Source: Bryopsis sp. KO-2023
Taxonomy: Eukaryota; Chlorophyta; Ulvophyceae; Bryopsidales; Bryopsidaceae
Assembly: GCA_030272585.1 (NCBI GenBank)
Contig: BSYQ01000010.1
Coordinates: 2,666,001-2,730,000, forward strand
Length of the DNA: 64,000 bases
Reading direction: 5' to 3'
Position numbers and translations under genes: made by a program. Below are positions 17,051 to 28,342 of this stretch, in pieces. The notes below the pieces were generated by a model. It ran no database searches, was not told where the DNA came from, and was given only the letters and a program-made list of their open reading frames with translations. Positions within the stretch are counted from its first letter, which is position 1, and every line of letters begins with the position of its first letter.

Positions 17051-18452
17051 ATCATTTAGAAAGAAAGGGAAAAAAAAATATCTATGATGGAAGGAGGGAA
17101 AAAGGAAAAGAAGGATAATGTGGGGAATACAGAAAATCGACGAAAAAAAGAAAAAGAAAGAAAGAAAGAAACATATCTTCTAATAGAATGGGGGGGGGAT
17201 TTGAAAGGGATTTTAATTTTGAGAAAGAAAGATATATATAAGGGGGAAGAGCGACAAGGGTTGGTATGAAAAAAAATTCTGGAGGACTGTGGAGTTGCTG
17301 ATCGTATTTTCGAGGGAAAGAAAAGTCTTACACTGAATAGGGAGGGGCAGGCTGTCTGTGGTGGTGGTGGTGGTGTTTTTTTTTTATATGCATACCTCTC
17401 CAAACCGATCGATCTCTCTATAGATATATTTGCACACCCTCCATGCTGGCAAAATATTTCCACATTTCTTTGGTGTTTCTGGAAGGGGGGGGGGGGGGGG
17501 AGAAAAAGAAAGGTCGGAGACCTTGCCATGGTTTTTATATCAATATATGAAAGCATGTACATATTTTGGTTTCTTTCCTATGTTTTCCACCCTTCTGCTT
17601 TGGAGTTCTGAGTGCAAGGATGGATGGATGGATATTTTTCACATGGAAAAAGTAAGAGAAAGAAAGAAACTGCAGGGTTCGTTTTGGATTTGCACAATTG
17701 GGAAAAAAAAGGAGCAGGGACTATCCCTTTTTCCCCGAACAAAAACTTTATTGGGTTTGCTACTTGATTCTTAATTCTTTGTTTGAAAAAGAGAAAAAAA
17801 AGTTGTTGGAAATGTCTCTATGTTTGCATCTTCTCTCGTGTTTTTTTTTTCTTGTTTTTTTATCTTTAACTCCAAATTTGTTTCTGTTTAAATTCCTGCC
17901 AAAGTGGTAGACTTTTGTCGGACTGGGGGGCAGCTCCGTCGGACTGAGGGACGGCGCAGTAGACTTTTGACTGAGGAATTTCGACAGCGTTTGAGGAGCA
18001 TCCATCCTGTTCGCTTCTTAGCAAAGGCTTTTCCTGTGGTGGCGAATTTCCAGCCCCTCTGATTCTCCCATTCAAAGTTCTTTTTCAACGCCAAAATGGC
18101 GATCGAGAATTTCGTTCCACAACGCCAATGATCCATCTGATCGCTGAACCAAGATCAGTCCAAAAACGGTCCCACTATTAATAATAATAATAAAAGAAAT
18201 AGGTCACTCACTCTATGCCGTACGTTCCACTCGACGTTTTCTTCAGTTTCTGGGGAGTTTCCGCTGGCGGCCCTTTCTTCTTGCCTGTCCTACCTCCGCT
18301 TGTCTAGTCGTGCGAGAGTGGAGCGAATTTTTTAAAGCCGAGAGGCAATCTACGAAGGAATCAGGCGGTTCCTACCTGGGGCTCTAATCTTTTTTTTTTG
18401 CTGGCTGCTGCTAGCGCGTCGATCTTTTGCCTTGAAGCGAACAGAGCCTTAA
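17051..18452. other. Intergenic region between purF and ABCE1
   Basis: About 1.4 kb of purine-rich then T-rich DNA with a G14 run near 17487 and no supported exon. A short near-duplication (GTCGGACTG and AGTAGACTTTTG words, about 17910-17970) is present. The ABCE1 promoter should lie in the last few hundred bases; no clear TATA box. Confidence 0.6.
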
Positions 18453-21400
18453 ATGGCTCCCAAAAAGAAGAAGGATTCGAAGGATGGGGAGCAGCTGACG
18501 CGTATCGCTATCGTGAACTCGGACAGGTGTGTTTGTATACATATATTTTTTTGATTCGGATTTTCTCGATTTTCCCTTGCACGTGGTTGCTTCTCTTTTG
18601 CCCAGATAATCAAAACAAAAACAAAACAAAAAACTTTTGTTTGGAGAGCTCCTGGGAAGAGCCCTTGTCACTGTACATTTTTTTTCCCACACAATATCTA
18701 CTGAGAGAAGCTACATTGATTCATCGAGACGGATGCTTGACATCTCTGTTATTTCCCACAGTGAAATTTGACATGTTACTGGGGATCTTCCATGATATTT
18801 AACTTATTTTTTGGGGTTTTTTTTTAATGAATTCACTGATTCGAAAAATATTTTTTTTTTTTGGGGGGGGGGGGTTGAAGGTGCAAACCTAAGAAGTGTC
18901 GCCAAGAATGCAAAAAATGCTGCCCGGTGGTGAAAACAGGTTGGGATGCTCAGACAATAAATTCACCATTTTCGAATCAAATCTCCTTTTTTTTTTAAAT
19001 AAATATTTGTGAGAATCGGCATCATCACAGTTGCATTGGGTTCGATCGAACTTGAGATCTGGTTTTGAGGCAATTCTATTGTAAGAAATCGTTAAAAAGA
19101 AAAACCATATTTTGCTAGTGACTGGGTGAGTGGGGGTTAAACTCAATCTGTTTGATTCTGTGTGTGTAAAATGCTAGGCAAACTCTGTATTGAGGTGGCC
19201 CCCAATTCCAAGATTGCTTGGATTTCAGAAGAGCTATGTATTGGTTGCGGTCTGTGCGTCAAGGTATGACCATTTTTCTTCTTGATTTGTTTTTTCTTCT
19301 TTTTTTTTTCTCATCTCGATCCAATCGAAAACGTACTTCCAGTTTTTTAAATCGTGTTGCGAATTAGCCAAGCAGTCTTTTTGCATTGGGGGTTAGATTG
19401 CGTATCTGTCGCTACAACCAGGGCCAAATATTTTCAACAAAAGTGAAACCAATAGAATGCCTGGCTGGGGAAAGCTACAAATTGGCACTCATTGGAAAAA
19501 GCAATTTTTGATGGGTTGTGCCCCCCTTCTTGATTTTCTTTTTCGAAAACACCACATTGAAGTTGAAAGCCTGGCGCGATCTATCCAAGTTTGTTTTTCA
19601 ACACAGAAATGCCCTTTTGATGCGATTCGGATCATCAACTTGCCGAAGAATTTGGAGAAGGAAACCACCCACCGTTATGGCCCCAATTCGTTCAAGCTCC
19701 ACAGGTCGGCTACAGTCTTTTCAAAAACACTTCTTTGCCGAAAATGTATATTTTTGGAGTTTTTTCCGGAGAGTTCTCCTTCAGTATTGACTGTTTTGTT
19801 TCTTTCTGATATTGCCGAAATATCATAAATACTTACAATTGTAATTTCTTTTTTTTTTTTTCCATATGAGATAAAAGTGAAGCATTGGGTGGGTTGGTTG
19901 CTGTGTGTTCAGGCTTCCGGTCCCCAGACCAGGTCAAGTGTTAGGGTTGGTTGGAACAAACGGAATTGGAAAATCGACAGCTCTGAAGGTAAAATATAAC
20001 CACAAGGAATCGTGTTGGTAGTTAGTCTGACTGAGGAGCCATTCAGACCACGGTTGAAAGTGTAGTTTCGTTTCATTTCTTTCTTTCTTTCCTGTTTTGG
20101 TCTTTTTGTTGGAAGTGTTAGCTTTCCAAGGTTTTTTTCTTGTCGATAAAAAAAAAAATCCTGTATCAAATTGGAATGTGCATAGAGATGGCACTTTAAT
20201 TGTTGTTTGGGGAACCAAACATTTTTTTTTGGTCGAAATACTTGACTTTTTTTGCGTGTGTTTGTGTGTTTGCAGGTTTTGGCTGGTAAAATGAAACCCA
20301 ATTTGGGTAGATTTGAGGTAAGGAAAAATACTCACCATCAAGAATAATCGATCTCGATAAATATATTCAAGAAAAAAAAAAGAGATCTATATCTAGATAT
20401 ATATAATAATTTTTAAATAACACACATTGTTCGATTTCCTGCAAAGATCAGCCACCACCACCTTTTTTTTCCGCTGTTTGTATCGGATTAGCATCTATAG
20501 TTTCTTTTTTATCGACGCATGCACAGCTGAACCCCCAGGTATTGTGCTTGATTGCATAGCGACCGCCAGATTGGGAAGAAATTCTGGCTTACTTCAGAGG
20601 GTCGGAGCTCCAGAATTACTTCACCAAGATTTTGGAAAACGATTTGCATGCGATCATCAAGCCCCAATACGTGGATCATATCCCGAAAGCTGTCAGGGGG
20701 GTGGTGGGCGAAGTGCTGGATTCAAAAGATCAGCGTGGCGTGAAAGATGAGCTGCTTAGGTTGCTCGACCTGGAAGTGGTGAGTTAAAAAACAACTCCAT
20801 TATAAATAAAAAAATGAAAGAAAAAAGAAAAGGAAAAAAGATGTACTGGATTATGTGTGGCAGCCGCTCGATGAGACGATCGATGCAACGCTGTTTTTTG
20901 TCATGTTTTCGGCTGGATTATCGCTGTGCGTTTGCCGGAAAACCTCGAAATTGAGCCAGGCGTTCAATCATGGGTAACCTTGGATAAATATTGGGTGGGT
21001 GGGTGAGTTTCTTCTTGCGGAATGTCGATCCAGGTTTTGAACAACGAGGTCGCTCATTTGTCTGGTGGAGAACTCCAACGTTTCGCCATTGGAATCGTCG
21101 CAGCCCAAGCTGCGGATATTTACATGATCGATGAGCCCTCGTCCTATCTGGATGTCAGACAGAGGCTGAAAGCGGCCAGAGTGATTCGGAATTTGCTGGC
21201 GCACGACAAATACGTGATCGTGGTGGAGCACGATTTGAGTGTGTTGGATTATCTGTCGGATTTCATATGTTGCTTGTACGGGAAGCCAGGTGCTTATGGA
21301 GTGGTGACTTTGCCCTTCGGAGTGAGGTATGCAATTGGTCGAGGGCCGAATATAGCGTAGATCATTTTTATTTTTTTTGGGGGGGGGAGTGCTCGATTGT

Positions 21401-23082
21401 TGTGAAGCGAGTGAGGAATTCGGGGAACACCATTATTGTATTTTTTTTTCAATTCCAGTTTTTCCCTCTGCTCCAAATGCACCGAAATATGAGTTGTGAA
21501 GTGATTAGGTGGGTGGGTGTGGGGTTGTGGAGGGTTTAACAACTGATCCTTTGGTTGGATGCATGTCAGACGTATTGAGTCTTGTGCGTGTGTGTGGTTT
21601 GTTGCTCCGTCCTCCATCAGGGAGGGGATCAACATTTTCTTGGCAGGTTTCGTTCCGACTGAGAATCTCAGATTCAGGGAGGAGCAGCTCACGTTTAAGG
21701 TTACGGACCGTGGCGATGAAGAGGTCAAGAGGCATCAATCGTTCAAATACCAAACCATGAAGCGAACGCAAGGCCAGTTCACGCTGACGGTGGGTGGTGG
21801 TGCAGGGATCGAACATCGACATGACCTTGTTCGGCCAGTGTTTCTGTTCTGTGGTCGTCTGAGCCGGAAATTCTAGTGTTTTTTTTGGGTGTTTTCTTTC
21901 TTTCTGGCAGACTGAAAGCATATCATTTTTGGACATCATGACAGCAGATGCACATTTGCAGTCGGGGTTCACAGATCATCCATTTTTCGTTTTCTTGTTG
22001 GGTTTGCGGTCGTTTCTGGCTTTCTCTATTCTGGGGTGAATAAAAATTTCATTTCTTGTACTCATTTTCATCTAGGATGGTTTTTTTTCTTGAAATTAGT
22101 CATGTCCCTGAAGGTGGAGGCCGGTGAATTCTCCGATTCGGAGATCATCGTCATGCTTGGAGAGAACGGGACCGGAAAAACCACATTCATCCGAATGCTG
22201 GCCGGCATGGTGCCGCCCGATGAAGGCACTACCAAAGATATGCCAAGTTTCAACATCAGTTACAAACCTCAAAAGATTTCTCCCAAGTTCACCGGCACCG
22301 TTCGAGATTTGCTCCATGCGAAAGTTCGAGACAGCTATTTGCATCCCCAATTCAACACCGACGTCATCAAGCCCTTGCAAGTGGAGCAACTGTTCGATCA
22401 AAAAGTTCAAAATCTATCCGGTGAGATGAGATCCACTCGAGCAATGCTTTCGATTCGGAAATGTTCATGAGGTCAAGAACGGGAGGAGGTGTTTCTGAGG
22501 GGGGGGGGGGGGGAGTTCGTCGCGTTTTTTTGCATTGCGAACATATGCGCATATGCATTCATCTGCCCATATGGATGGAAATGCATCATTTTGACCACAT
22601 GCCGAATCGTCGGCATTTGTTTTCCCACCTCATGAGGAAAATTTTACAAAAAAAAACATCGTTTCTTTGCAGGTGGAGAACTCCAGCGTGTTGCTTTGAC
22701 ATTGGCCCTTGGACAACCGGCAGACATGTACTTGATCGACGAACCTAGTGCCTACTTGGATTCGGAACAGCGAATTATTGCAGGAAAAGTCATCAAGAGA
22801 TTCATCATGCATGCCAAAAAGACGGCTTTTATCGTGGAGCACGATTTTATCATGGCGACGTATCTGGCCGATCGAGTGGTGGTGTATGAAGGGGAGCCCT
22901 CCATTGCAGCGACGGCCAGGGCACCCCAAACTTTGCAATCCGGAATGAACCTTTTCCTCAGAAACTTGGACATCACGTTCAGGAGGGATCCCACCAATTA
23001 CAGGCCACGAATCAACAAGCATGAGTCGCTCAAGGATCGAGAACAAAAGACGGCCGGGACGTACTATTATCTCGATATGTAG
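18453..23082 (+). CDS. ABCE1/RLI1 ribosome-recycling ATPase
   Basis: Essential cytosolic iron-sulfur ABC protein that splits ribosomes after termination and acts in 40S maturation. Exons 18453..18526, 18881..18939, 19178..19263, 19607..19704, 19913..19988, 20276..20317, 20560..20778, 21034..21326, 21621..21789, 22114..22420, 22673..23082; 610 aa, the usual family length. The N-terminal ferredoxin-like domain has eight Cys ([26 protein letters not shown]). NBD1 has Walker [10 protein letters not shown], signature LSGGE and Walker [17 protein letters not shown]2 has [14 protein letters not shown] and [12 protein letters not shown]. All phases agree. Exon 7 starts at RPPDWEEIL after an unusual acceptor (GCATAG), and the few residues that normally precede DPPDW are shorter here, so that junction deserves checking. 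Confidence 0.97.
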
Positions 23083-25403
23083 AGGTAAGGGGGGGGGGCC
23101 AGTTGGAAGAGTGGAAAGATTGGAGGAGGCTGGGGGGGGGGGGGGGTTCTATGCGGAGAACCCCCCCCAAGCTTTGAGGATTCAAGTTTCGATCTGTTGG
23201 TGTGCGGTGGTGATCTCGATGTTGAAATTGTGTTTTCTGGTTTGGGTTTCTTTTTTTAGATATCGTTGTTTAAAGAAAAGGGGGTTCAGTATATTAATCT
23301 GATTTTGGTCGGGGTTTTTTGAGGGGGGTTTCAGGAGAAGAGGAACAATCAAAAGAATGATGTTGACTGTTGATCGTTGATTGCCTTTGGCTCTGTGGGT
23401 CGGCTCGTTTTCTGGTTTTTGCATTGGTATCGGGCTAGATCCATGTCAAGAAACAGAATACAAATGACAACATTGATAACATGGTGTCCTTCTGCCCTAT
23501 CCTTCGACATGTTCTGAAATAAGACTTTGAATAAGATAGGTTAATAGAGCTGCCTGAAGCTCCAAGCAAAAAAAGAAAAGAATGAATCACCTCCATTGAA
23601 TTGCCAAGTGAAACATTGAGAGGTCGAGACAAACGTCCCTGCAGCCAACATCACAACAATATATTCAAATTCCCCAGAAAACTTCATACACCCTGGTCCT
23701 CCTAAGCATGATTGGATGGATTTCCAATAGCAGGAAACCACTGCCCAGATATCCCCTTTATCCCCTCCCACCGTAAAAGCAAAACAACTCTCTGTGCTTT
23801 TTGGCAGAACCTCCTTCCCCCTTCTAAACCATTCCAGGTTCCGAAAGGTGCCCGACAGGTCAAACCTTTTTTTTTGCTGTCTCTTTTCCTTTATTTTGCC
23901 ATGGCATTCTATTGGCTAAGTTCTAATATTGCCCAACATATCATTGATCGAGACTTGAAACACCCCCCAGCTGCACAGCCATAGCGACCCACTTCAGTGT
24001 GAAATGATCTGAGACTCCAATAGTATGTGCTCACACTATGACAGTCACCAGATCCATCTGGAGCAACTTTCTTGATGAGACTTTTGACAGGAGATAAATT
24101 CCTTAGCAATCAACCCCCTTCCCCTTTCATTTCAATATCGAAGCTCACAGAAAGACCTAGATACAAAGAAAAAGAAGAAAAAGAAAAAAAGATCACATCA
24201 TTACTACCAAGATCCGATCTGTACTACAAATAATCCCATCCAATTGGGTCCGACACAACAAATTGTTATTTTTTGTTTTTTCCGACCTACCCAAGTGTAA
24301 AAAAATTCTTAATATTCAGCAAAAATTCTAACAATGTAGAAGAGATATGGGGGGGGGGGCTTCTTCTCATTTTCATTTGTACTTGTTGAAGCTTCTTCAT
24401 TATCTTCTTCCAGCTAAAAGAGTTGACCATGGTGAGTCAAACTTACCACATCCATGTTTTTGTTTAATATGTAGATGAACAGAAATGAACAGAAATGAAC
24501 AGAATTCGAATGACAGGGCGGCTGGATGCCCTGTGAGGGGACTTTGAATTATAGTTGTGCGTGTAACATCAATGCAAGCTGTGAAGAAACGGCACGCCTC
24601 CAACGAAACCAAACAATTTTTCAAAGCAGGCCTCATCGCAAATCCTAGCAAAGTCAATTACACCACTGTGAAAGCTGGTGTGATTTGTTTGATGAAGCCA
24701 CAGGCCTTCATCGAATTGAACTGGCAGTCTGGGAAATGTCGTCTCCATTTGTTTTCAAAATGCATCACCAAACTGCCGCCAGATCAATGCTCAGGTCATT
24801 GGTCCATGTCTGCTACTGTTATAGTTACCATCTTCACCAGCACACAGCCTTCCCCAAATCGAATCAAAAACAGGTCCACCACTTTGCAACAGCAATAATG
24901 CACAGCAAGCAGTGTATTTGGGGATCGAATGATTCCAAACTATACAAAGCCATGACCTGGTGGTGCATGATCTCTGCCCAATATCATTCACGAACTTGTC
25001 ATGATGCATCCACATCCATCCATTCATGTTTATCTGGAAGGAGGTCGAATGAAACCACGCGCGCGCGCTGTCTCAGTCTTTTCAAGACTCGCTGTTTTTA
25101 ATGCAGACCAGGAGAAGTTATTTTCTGTCGACTCTTCGAAAATAAACTGGTTGGATGCAGTCGCAATCACGAGCACTTGCCCCAGAAGGGACGGCAGCAA
25201 GGGAACATCGCCCGCCGCGACGTTGAGTTTCTGGATTTACCTCGAATGATTCTGTCATGTGTGCGAATGTCAGACAGTCGGAAATCCGTGAACAGCGGCG
25301 GACACCATAAATTCCGGAGTTCTACGGGTTTTCTTCCTCTGCAAACAAACTTTCTTCAAGCAACGTTATTCTCGGCGAACCCTGTGCGAACTCTACGAAC
25401 ATC
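23083..25403. other. Intergenic region downstream of ABCE1
   Basis: About 2.3 kb. It begins with G-runs (23090-23150). Open frames of 65-138 codons exist on both strands (e.g. 23712-23984, 24557-25101), but none shows recognisable motifs, splice sites or convincing composition. It holds a GCGCGC run near 25060. No gene can be supported. Confidence 0.55.
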
Positions 25404-25417
25404 TTGGCGAACACTTT

Positions 25418-25527
25418 GGCGAATACAAGCGATTACTTTGGCGAACACAAGCGATTACTTTGGCGAATACAAGCGATTACTTTGGCGAATACAGGCGATT
25501 ACTTTGGCGAATACAGGCGATTACTTT
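25418..25527. repeat. 22-bp minisatellite, five units, with degenerate extension
   Basis: Units GGCGAATACAAGCGATTACT plus TT at 25418, 25440, 25462, 25484 and 25506 differ at one or two positions. The GGCGAA word continues irregularly to about 25655 (ACTTGGCGAACAAGC, AATGGCGAACG, ATCTTGGCGATAATGGCGA), entering the start of the next ORF. Confidence 0.93.
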
Positions 25528-25610
25528 GGCGAAAACACAAGGCGAACACTTGGCGAACAAGCGCGGCGAAAACGGCGAATACTTACTGTTTTTTTTTCTT
25601 TTTTTCTGCA

Positions 25611-26420
25611 ATGGCGAACGTTTACATGGCACTGGCGACTATCTTGGCGATAATGGCGAACATTCTCATATCACTGACGGACACCTTTGCGAGGACACCT
25701 TTGGGAGGCGAGTTTCAAAAAACTTTCGGGAGCTTGGCCAGTACGAACTTTAAAAAAACTGTTTTTACTATCCTTACGGATGCCGGTGTTTTTTGGGTTT
25801 TCTACTTTTTGTTTCTTCTTTTCGTTTTTTTCGTGCATATTTCTTACTACGCGACTTTGGGGGCGACGAAAAAGGAGTCGGAAGTTTCCGAGCTTAAAAA
25901 ACAGATTTCGATGCTGAAGAAAAAAAACAAAGGGCTGGAAGAAGAGTTGAGGAAAGAAAAAAAGCGAAACGAGGACTTCGAGAAAGAAAAAAACGACCTG
26001 AAAAAAAAAATCGACGACCAGAAAAAAATTGTCTTCCCATGGCTTCAGAAAAAAATCGAGGCAGCCCGGTTCGCTTTGAAGGAAAAGAGTGAGGAGCTGG
26101 TGGAAGCTATGGTAAAACTGGGCAAGGTGGGACTGGACTTGAAGAAAAAAAAGGAAGCAATGGAGGAGGCTAAGGAGGAACTGAAGACAGTGAAAAAGGC
26201 ATTGGGGGTGGCTGAGGGGGACCTGAAGGGCATGAAGAAGGAGCTCAGCGGAACTAAGAACAAGCTTGTGGAGGCCATGAAGGTGGTGGAGACCATCAAC
26301 GATGCAAAGATCAGTCAGAAGCTCACCGACTGGGAGGGAGACCTGAAAGAGATGAGGGCAAAACTGGGGGACATGAACAGGAGAGGAAAAAGTCTTGGTC
26401 AGGCCAGGAAGAGTCGATGA
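25611..26420 (+). CDS. Intronless membrane-anchored coiled-coil protein, unknown
   Basis: The open frame runs from 25404, but the first part is translated minisatellite; ATG 25611 (MANVYMALATILAIMANI) is the more plausible start, giving 269 aa. Residues 1-25 form a hydrophobic segment. A second strong transmembrane stretch (VFWVFYFLFLLFVFFVHIS) lies around residues 60-80. From residue about 90 to the end the chain is highly charged, Lys/Glu-rich heptad-like coiled coil (ELKKQISMLKKKNKGLEEEL). I recognise no family. There is no intron, unlike most neighbours. The last codons (GKSLGQARKSR) lie in the first unit of a downstream tandem repeat. It could be a young or lineage-specific gene, or a repeat-derived open frame. 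Confidence 0.55.
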   Translation: MANVYMALATILAIMANILISLTDTFARTPLGGEFQKTFGSLASTNFKKTVFTILTDAGVFWVFYFLFLLFVFFVHISYYATLGATKKESEVSELKKQISMLKKKNKGLEEELRKEKKRNEDFEKEKNDLKKKIDDQKKIVFPWLQKKIEAARFALKEKSEELVEAMVKLGKVGLDLKKKKEAMEEAKEELKTVKKALGVAEGDLKGMKKELSGTKNKLVEAMKVVETINDAKISQKLTDWEGDLKEMRAKLGDMNRRGKSLGQARKSR

Positions 26421-27290
26421 GCTGTAGCTGGCTGGTGAAAAGGTAAGGAAGAGGAAAAAAAGGTCGTAAAAAAAAACCAAAAAAAAGGGAAGGAAAAGAA
26501 GAAACTGAACATAAAGAAGGAATGAAGTGTTAAAAGATGTTCAGGAGGTGGTTTTTCGAAAGGGAACCCATGGCCAGATCAAGTAACAATGGTATGGCAG
26601 TAAAATTCCTCTTGCAGCCTGACTTGGGGGCTGAAGAGTCGATGAGCTGGTTGGTGGACAGGGCAGCATAATTCTGGAGCCTGACTTGGGGCTGAAGGGA
26701 GATGGGCTGCCATCCTGATCGAAGGTCTGAGGTGGGATTGACATGTCTTGGAATGCATGACATGAAGAAGCCTTGGTCAGGGAAGGAAGAGTTGATGAGC
26801 TGGTTGATGGACAGGGCAGCAAAATTCTGGAGCCTGGCTTGGGGGCTGAAGGGGAAAGAGCTGCAATCTTGATCGAAGGGCTGAGGTGGGGGTGACGTGT
26901 CTCGGAGTGCATGACATGAACAGGAAGGAAGAAGCCTTGGTCAGGCCAGGAAGGGTCGATGAGCTGGGTGGTGAACAGGGCAGCAAAATTCCTCCTGCAG
27001 CCTGGCTTGGTGGCTGAAGGGAAATGCGCTGCAATCCTGATAAAATGGCTGAGGTGGGGGTGATAACCCTGAACCTGTGGTGTCTTGATATGCATGACAT
27101 GAACAGGACAGGGAAAAGCCTTGGTCAGGGAAGAAAGAGTCGATGAGCTGGTTGATGGACAGGGCAGCAAAATTCCTCCTGTGGCCTGACTTGGGGGCTG
27201 AAGAGAGATGGGCTGCGATCCTGTTCGAAGGGCCGAGGTGGGGTCGATAACCCTGCACCTTGGGCTTTCCGGTGAGGAGACAGTTGAGTG
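26394..27290. repeat. Tandem array of about 160-185-bp units
   Basis: Recurrent blocks are CTTGGTCAGG, GATGAGCTGGTTGATGGACA, GGGCAGCAAAATTC, CTTGGGGGCTGAAGG and GAATGCATGACATGAACAGG. Full anchors occur near 26394, 26772, 26936 and 27120, with a partial unit near 26635. The first, diverged unit overlaps the 3' end of the coiled-coil ORF. The minus strand gives a 258-codon repetitive open frame, which I regard as a by-product. Confidence 0.85.
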
Positions 27291-28342
27291 ATTTTGAATG
27301 CGCACTGGAGCATACATGATTTGGGATCATGGAGGGTGACATCCACAGTGGTTTTCGGAAAGCATTTCAAGGGGACTGGCTGATTTAAAGGATGCACTTG
27401 GGCTTCGATGGGCGCTGTTGGTGGGGATGATCAAGTAAGACCCCCCAAAAAGATTCTAAAATGCTGTTCTCTTCCTTTTCAACTTCAAACTCAAGATGGC
27501 AGAGTTAGGTGTGTTTCACAGCAAGATCTGTCAGGTCAGTGCTCATCCTGGGAGCACCCACGGTTCGAGTCCGTGCTGACTTATGATTGAAACCTCCGAG
27601 CCCATCGACACCACCGTCTATTTGAGTGAAAACGCATTCACAACAAGCAACCACTGAAGGACTTTCATTTTTGGAAACCTTCATTTTCCATGCATTCACT
27701 ATGGTGGATGATGTGGGACTGGGTCTAGGGGAAAGGGGGGGTGAATGAGGTTCGAGCCAGCCTTTCTGATTAAAAAGTGGATTGTGGAGGAGAGAAGATA
27801 TGATTTTGCACGGGGCGAGATTGGGCTGCAGAATTAGTTTTCTTGTTTGGTGTTTTTTTTTTCTCTACAGACAGGGACATTGATGCAGGCACTAGCCATC
27901 CCTAAACCTCATTCTATCTTCTGATCCACACGTGCAAAAGACCCTTGAAATCAGGTAGAATATCGCTGGGACGATTCTGGATGAATGCAGCAAGAGCTCT
28001 GGCTTTCAGTCAGTCAGTAGAGTGGGGGTGGCCCCCCCTCAGATTTTTTTTTCTTTTCTTCATGGAACTTGGCACAAGGGATGTCGAGACTCCACACATG
28101 AAAACAAGTGATTCTGACTGTGGTCGAGAATAAAAGCTGATTGAAAACTCCTTAATCTTGAAAAATACATGGACTTTTTACCTCACACTCACATTTTGGA
28201 ACAACAAACACTTATTTCAATCAAATTTGCAGTGTGCTTCTCCCCACCAAAAAAAGGGTGACTTCCAAAAAACCCCAACTACCTGTGTAAAAAAAGATTT
28301 AAAAAAGAAAAAAATAGAAGCCATCGTCCTTTTTCTTTTTTT
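27291..28342. other. Intergenic region with a tRNA-like remnant
   Basis: About 1 kb between the repeat array and the ABCI11-like gene. Apart from the tRNA-like sequence near 27.5 kb I see no exon or RNA gene; the right part should be the 3' flank of the minus-strand ABC gene. Confidence 0.55.
27490..27581 (+). other. tRNA-like sequence with A- and B-box motifs (SINE head or tRNA pseudogene)
   Basis: TGGCAGAGTTAGG (27497) matches the RNA polymerase III A box, and GGTTCGAGTCC (27562-27572) is a perfect B box inside a 5-bp T-stem (CACGG/CCGTG). The spacing of 65 nt fits a tRNA with a long variable arm. TGCTC-ATCCTGG-GAGCA forms a hairpin between them. No 7-bp acceptor stem pairs across the ends, so a functional tRNA is unlikely. 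Confidence 0.45.

Noticed and set aside
24557-25101. Overlapping 113- and 138-codon open frames
   Set aside because: Two frames of the same stretch, neither with motifs or splice signals.
25671-26480. 269-codon minus-strand open frame
   Set aside because: Mirror of the Lys/Glu-rich coiled-coil ORF; its Leu/Phe/Ser-rich translation is a typical by-product.
26394-27290. CRISPR-like spaced repeats
   Set aside because: Whole units repeat in tandem without unique spacers, and the host is a eukaryote.
26541-27317. 258-codon repetitive minus-strand frame
   Set aside because: Arises from the tandem array; units are not separated by multiples of three consistently and no start context or splice sites support it. 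Not fully excluded.
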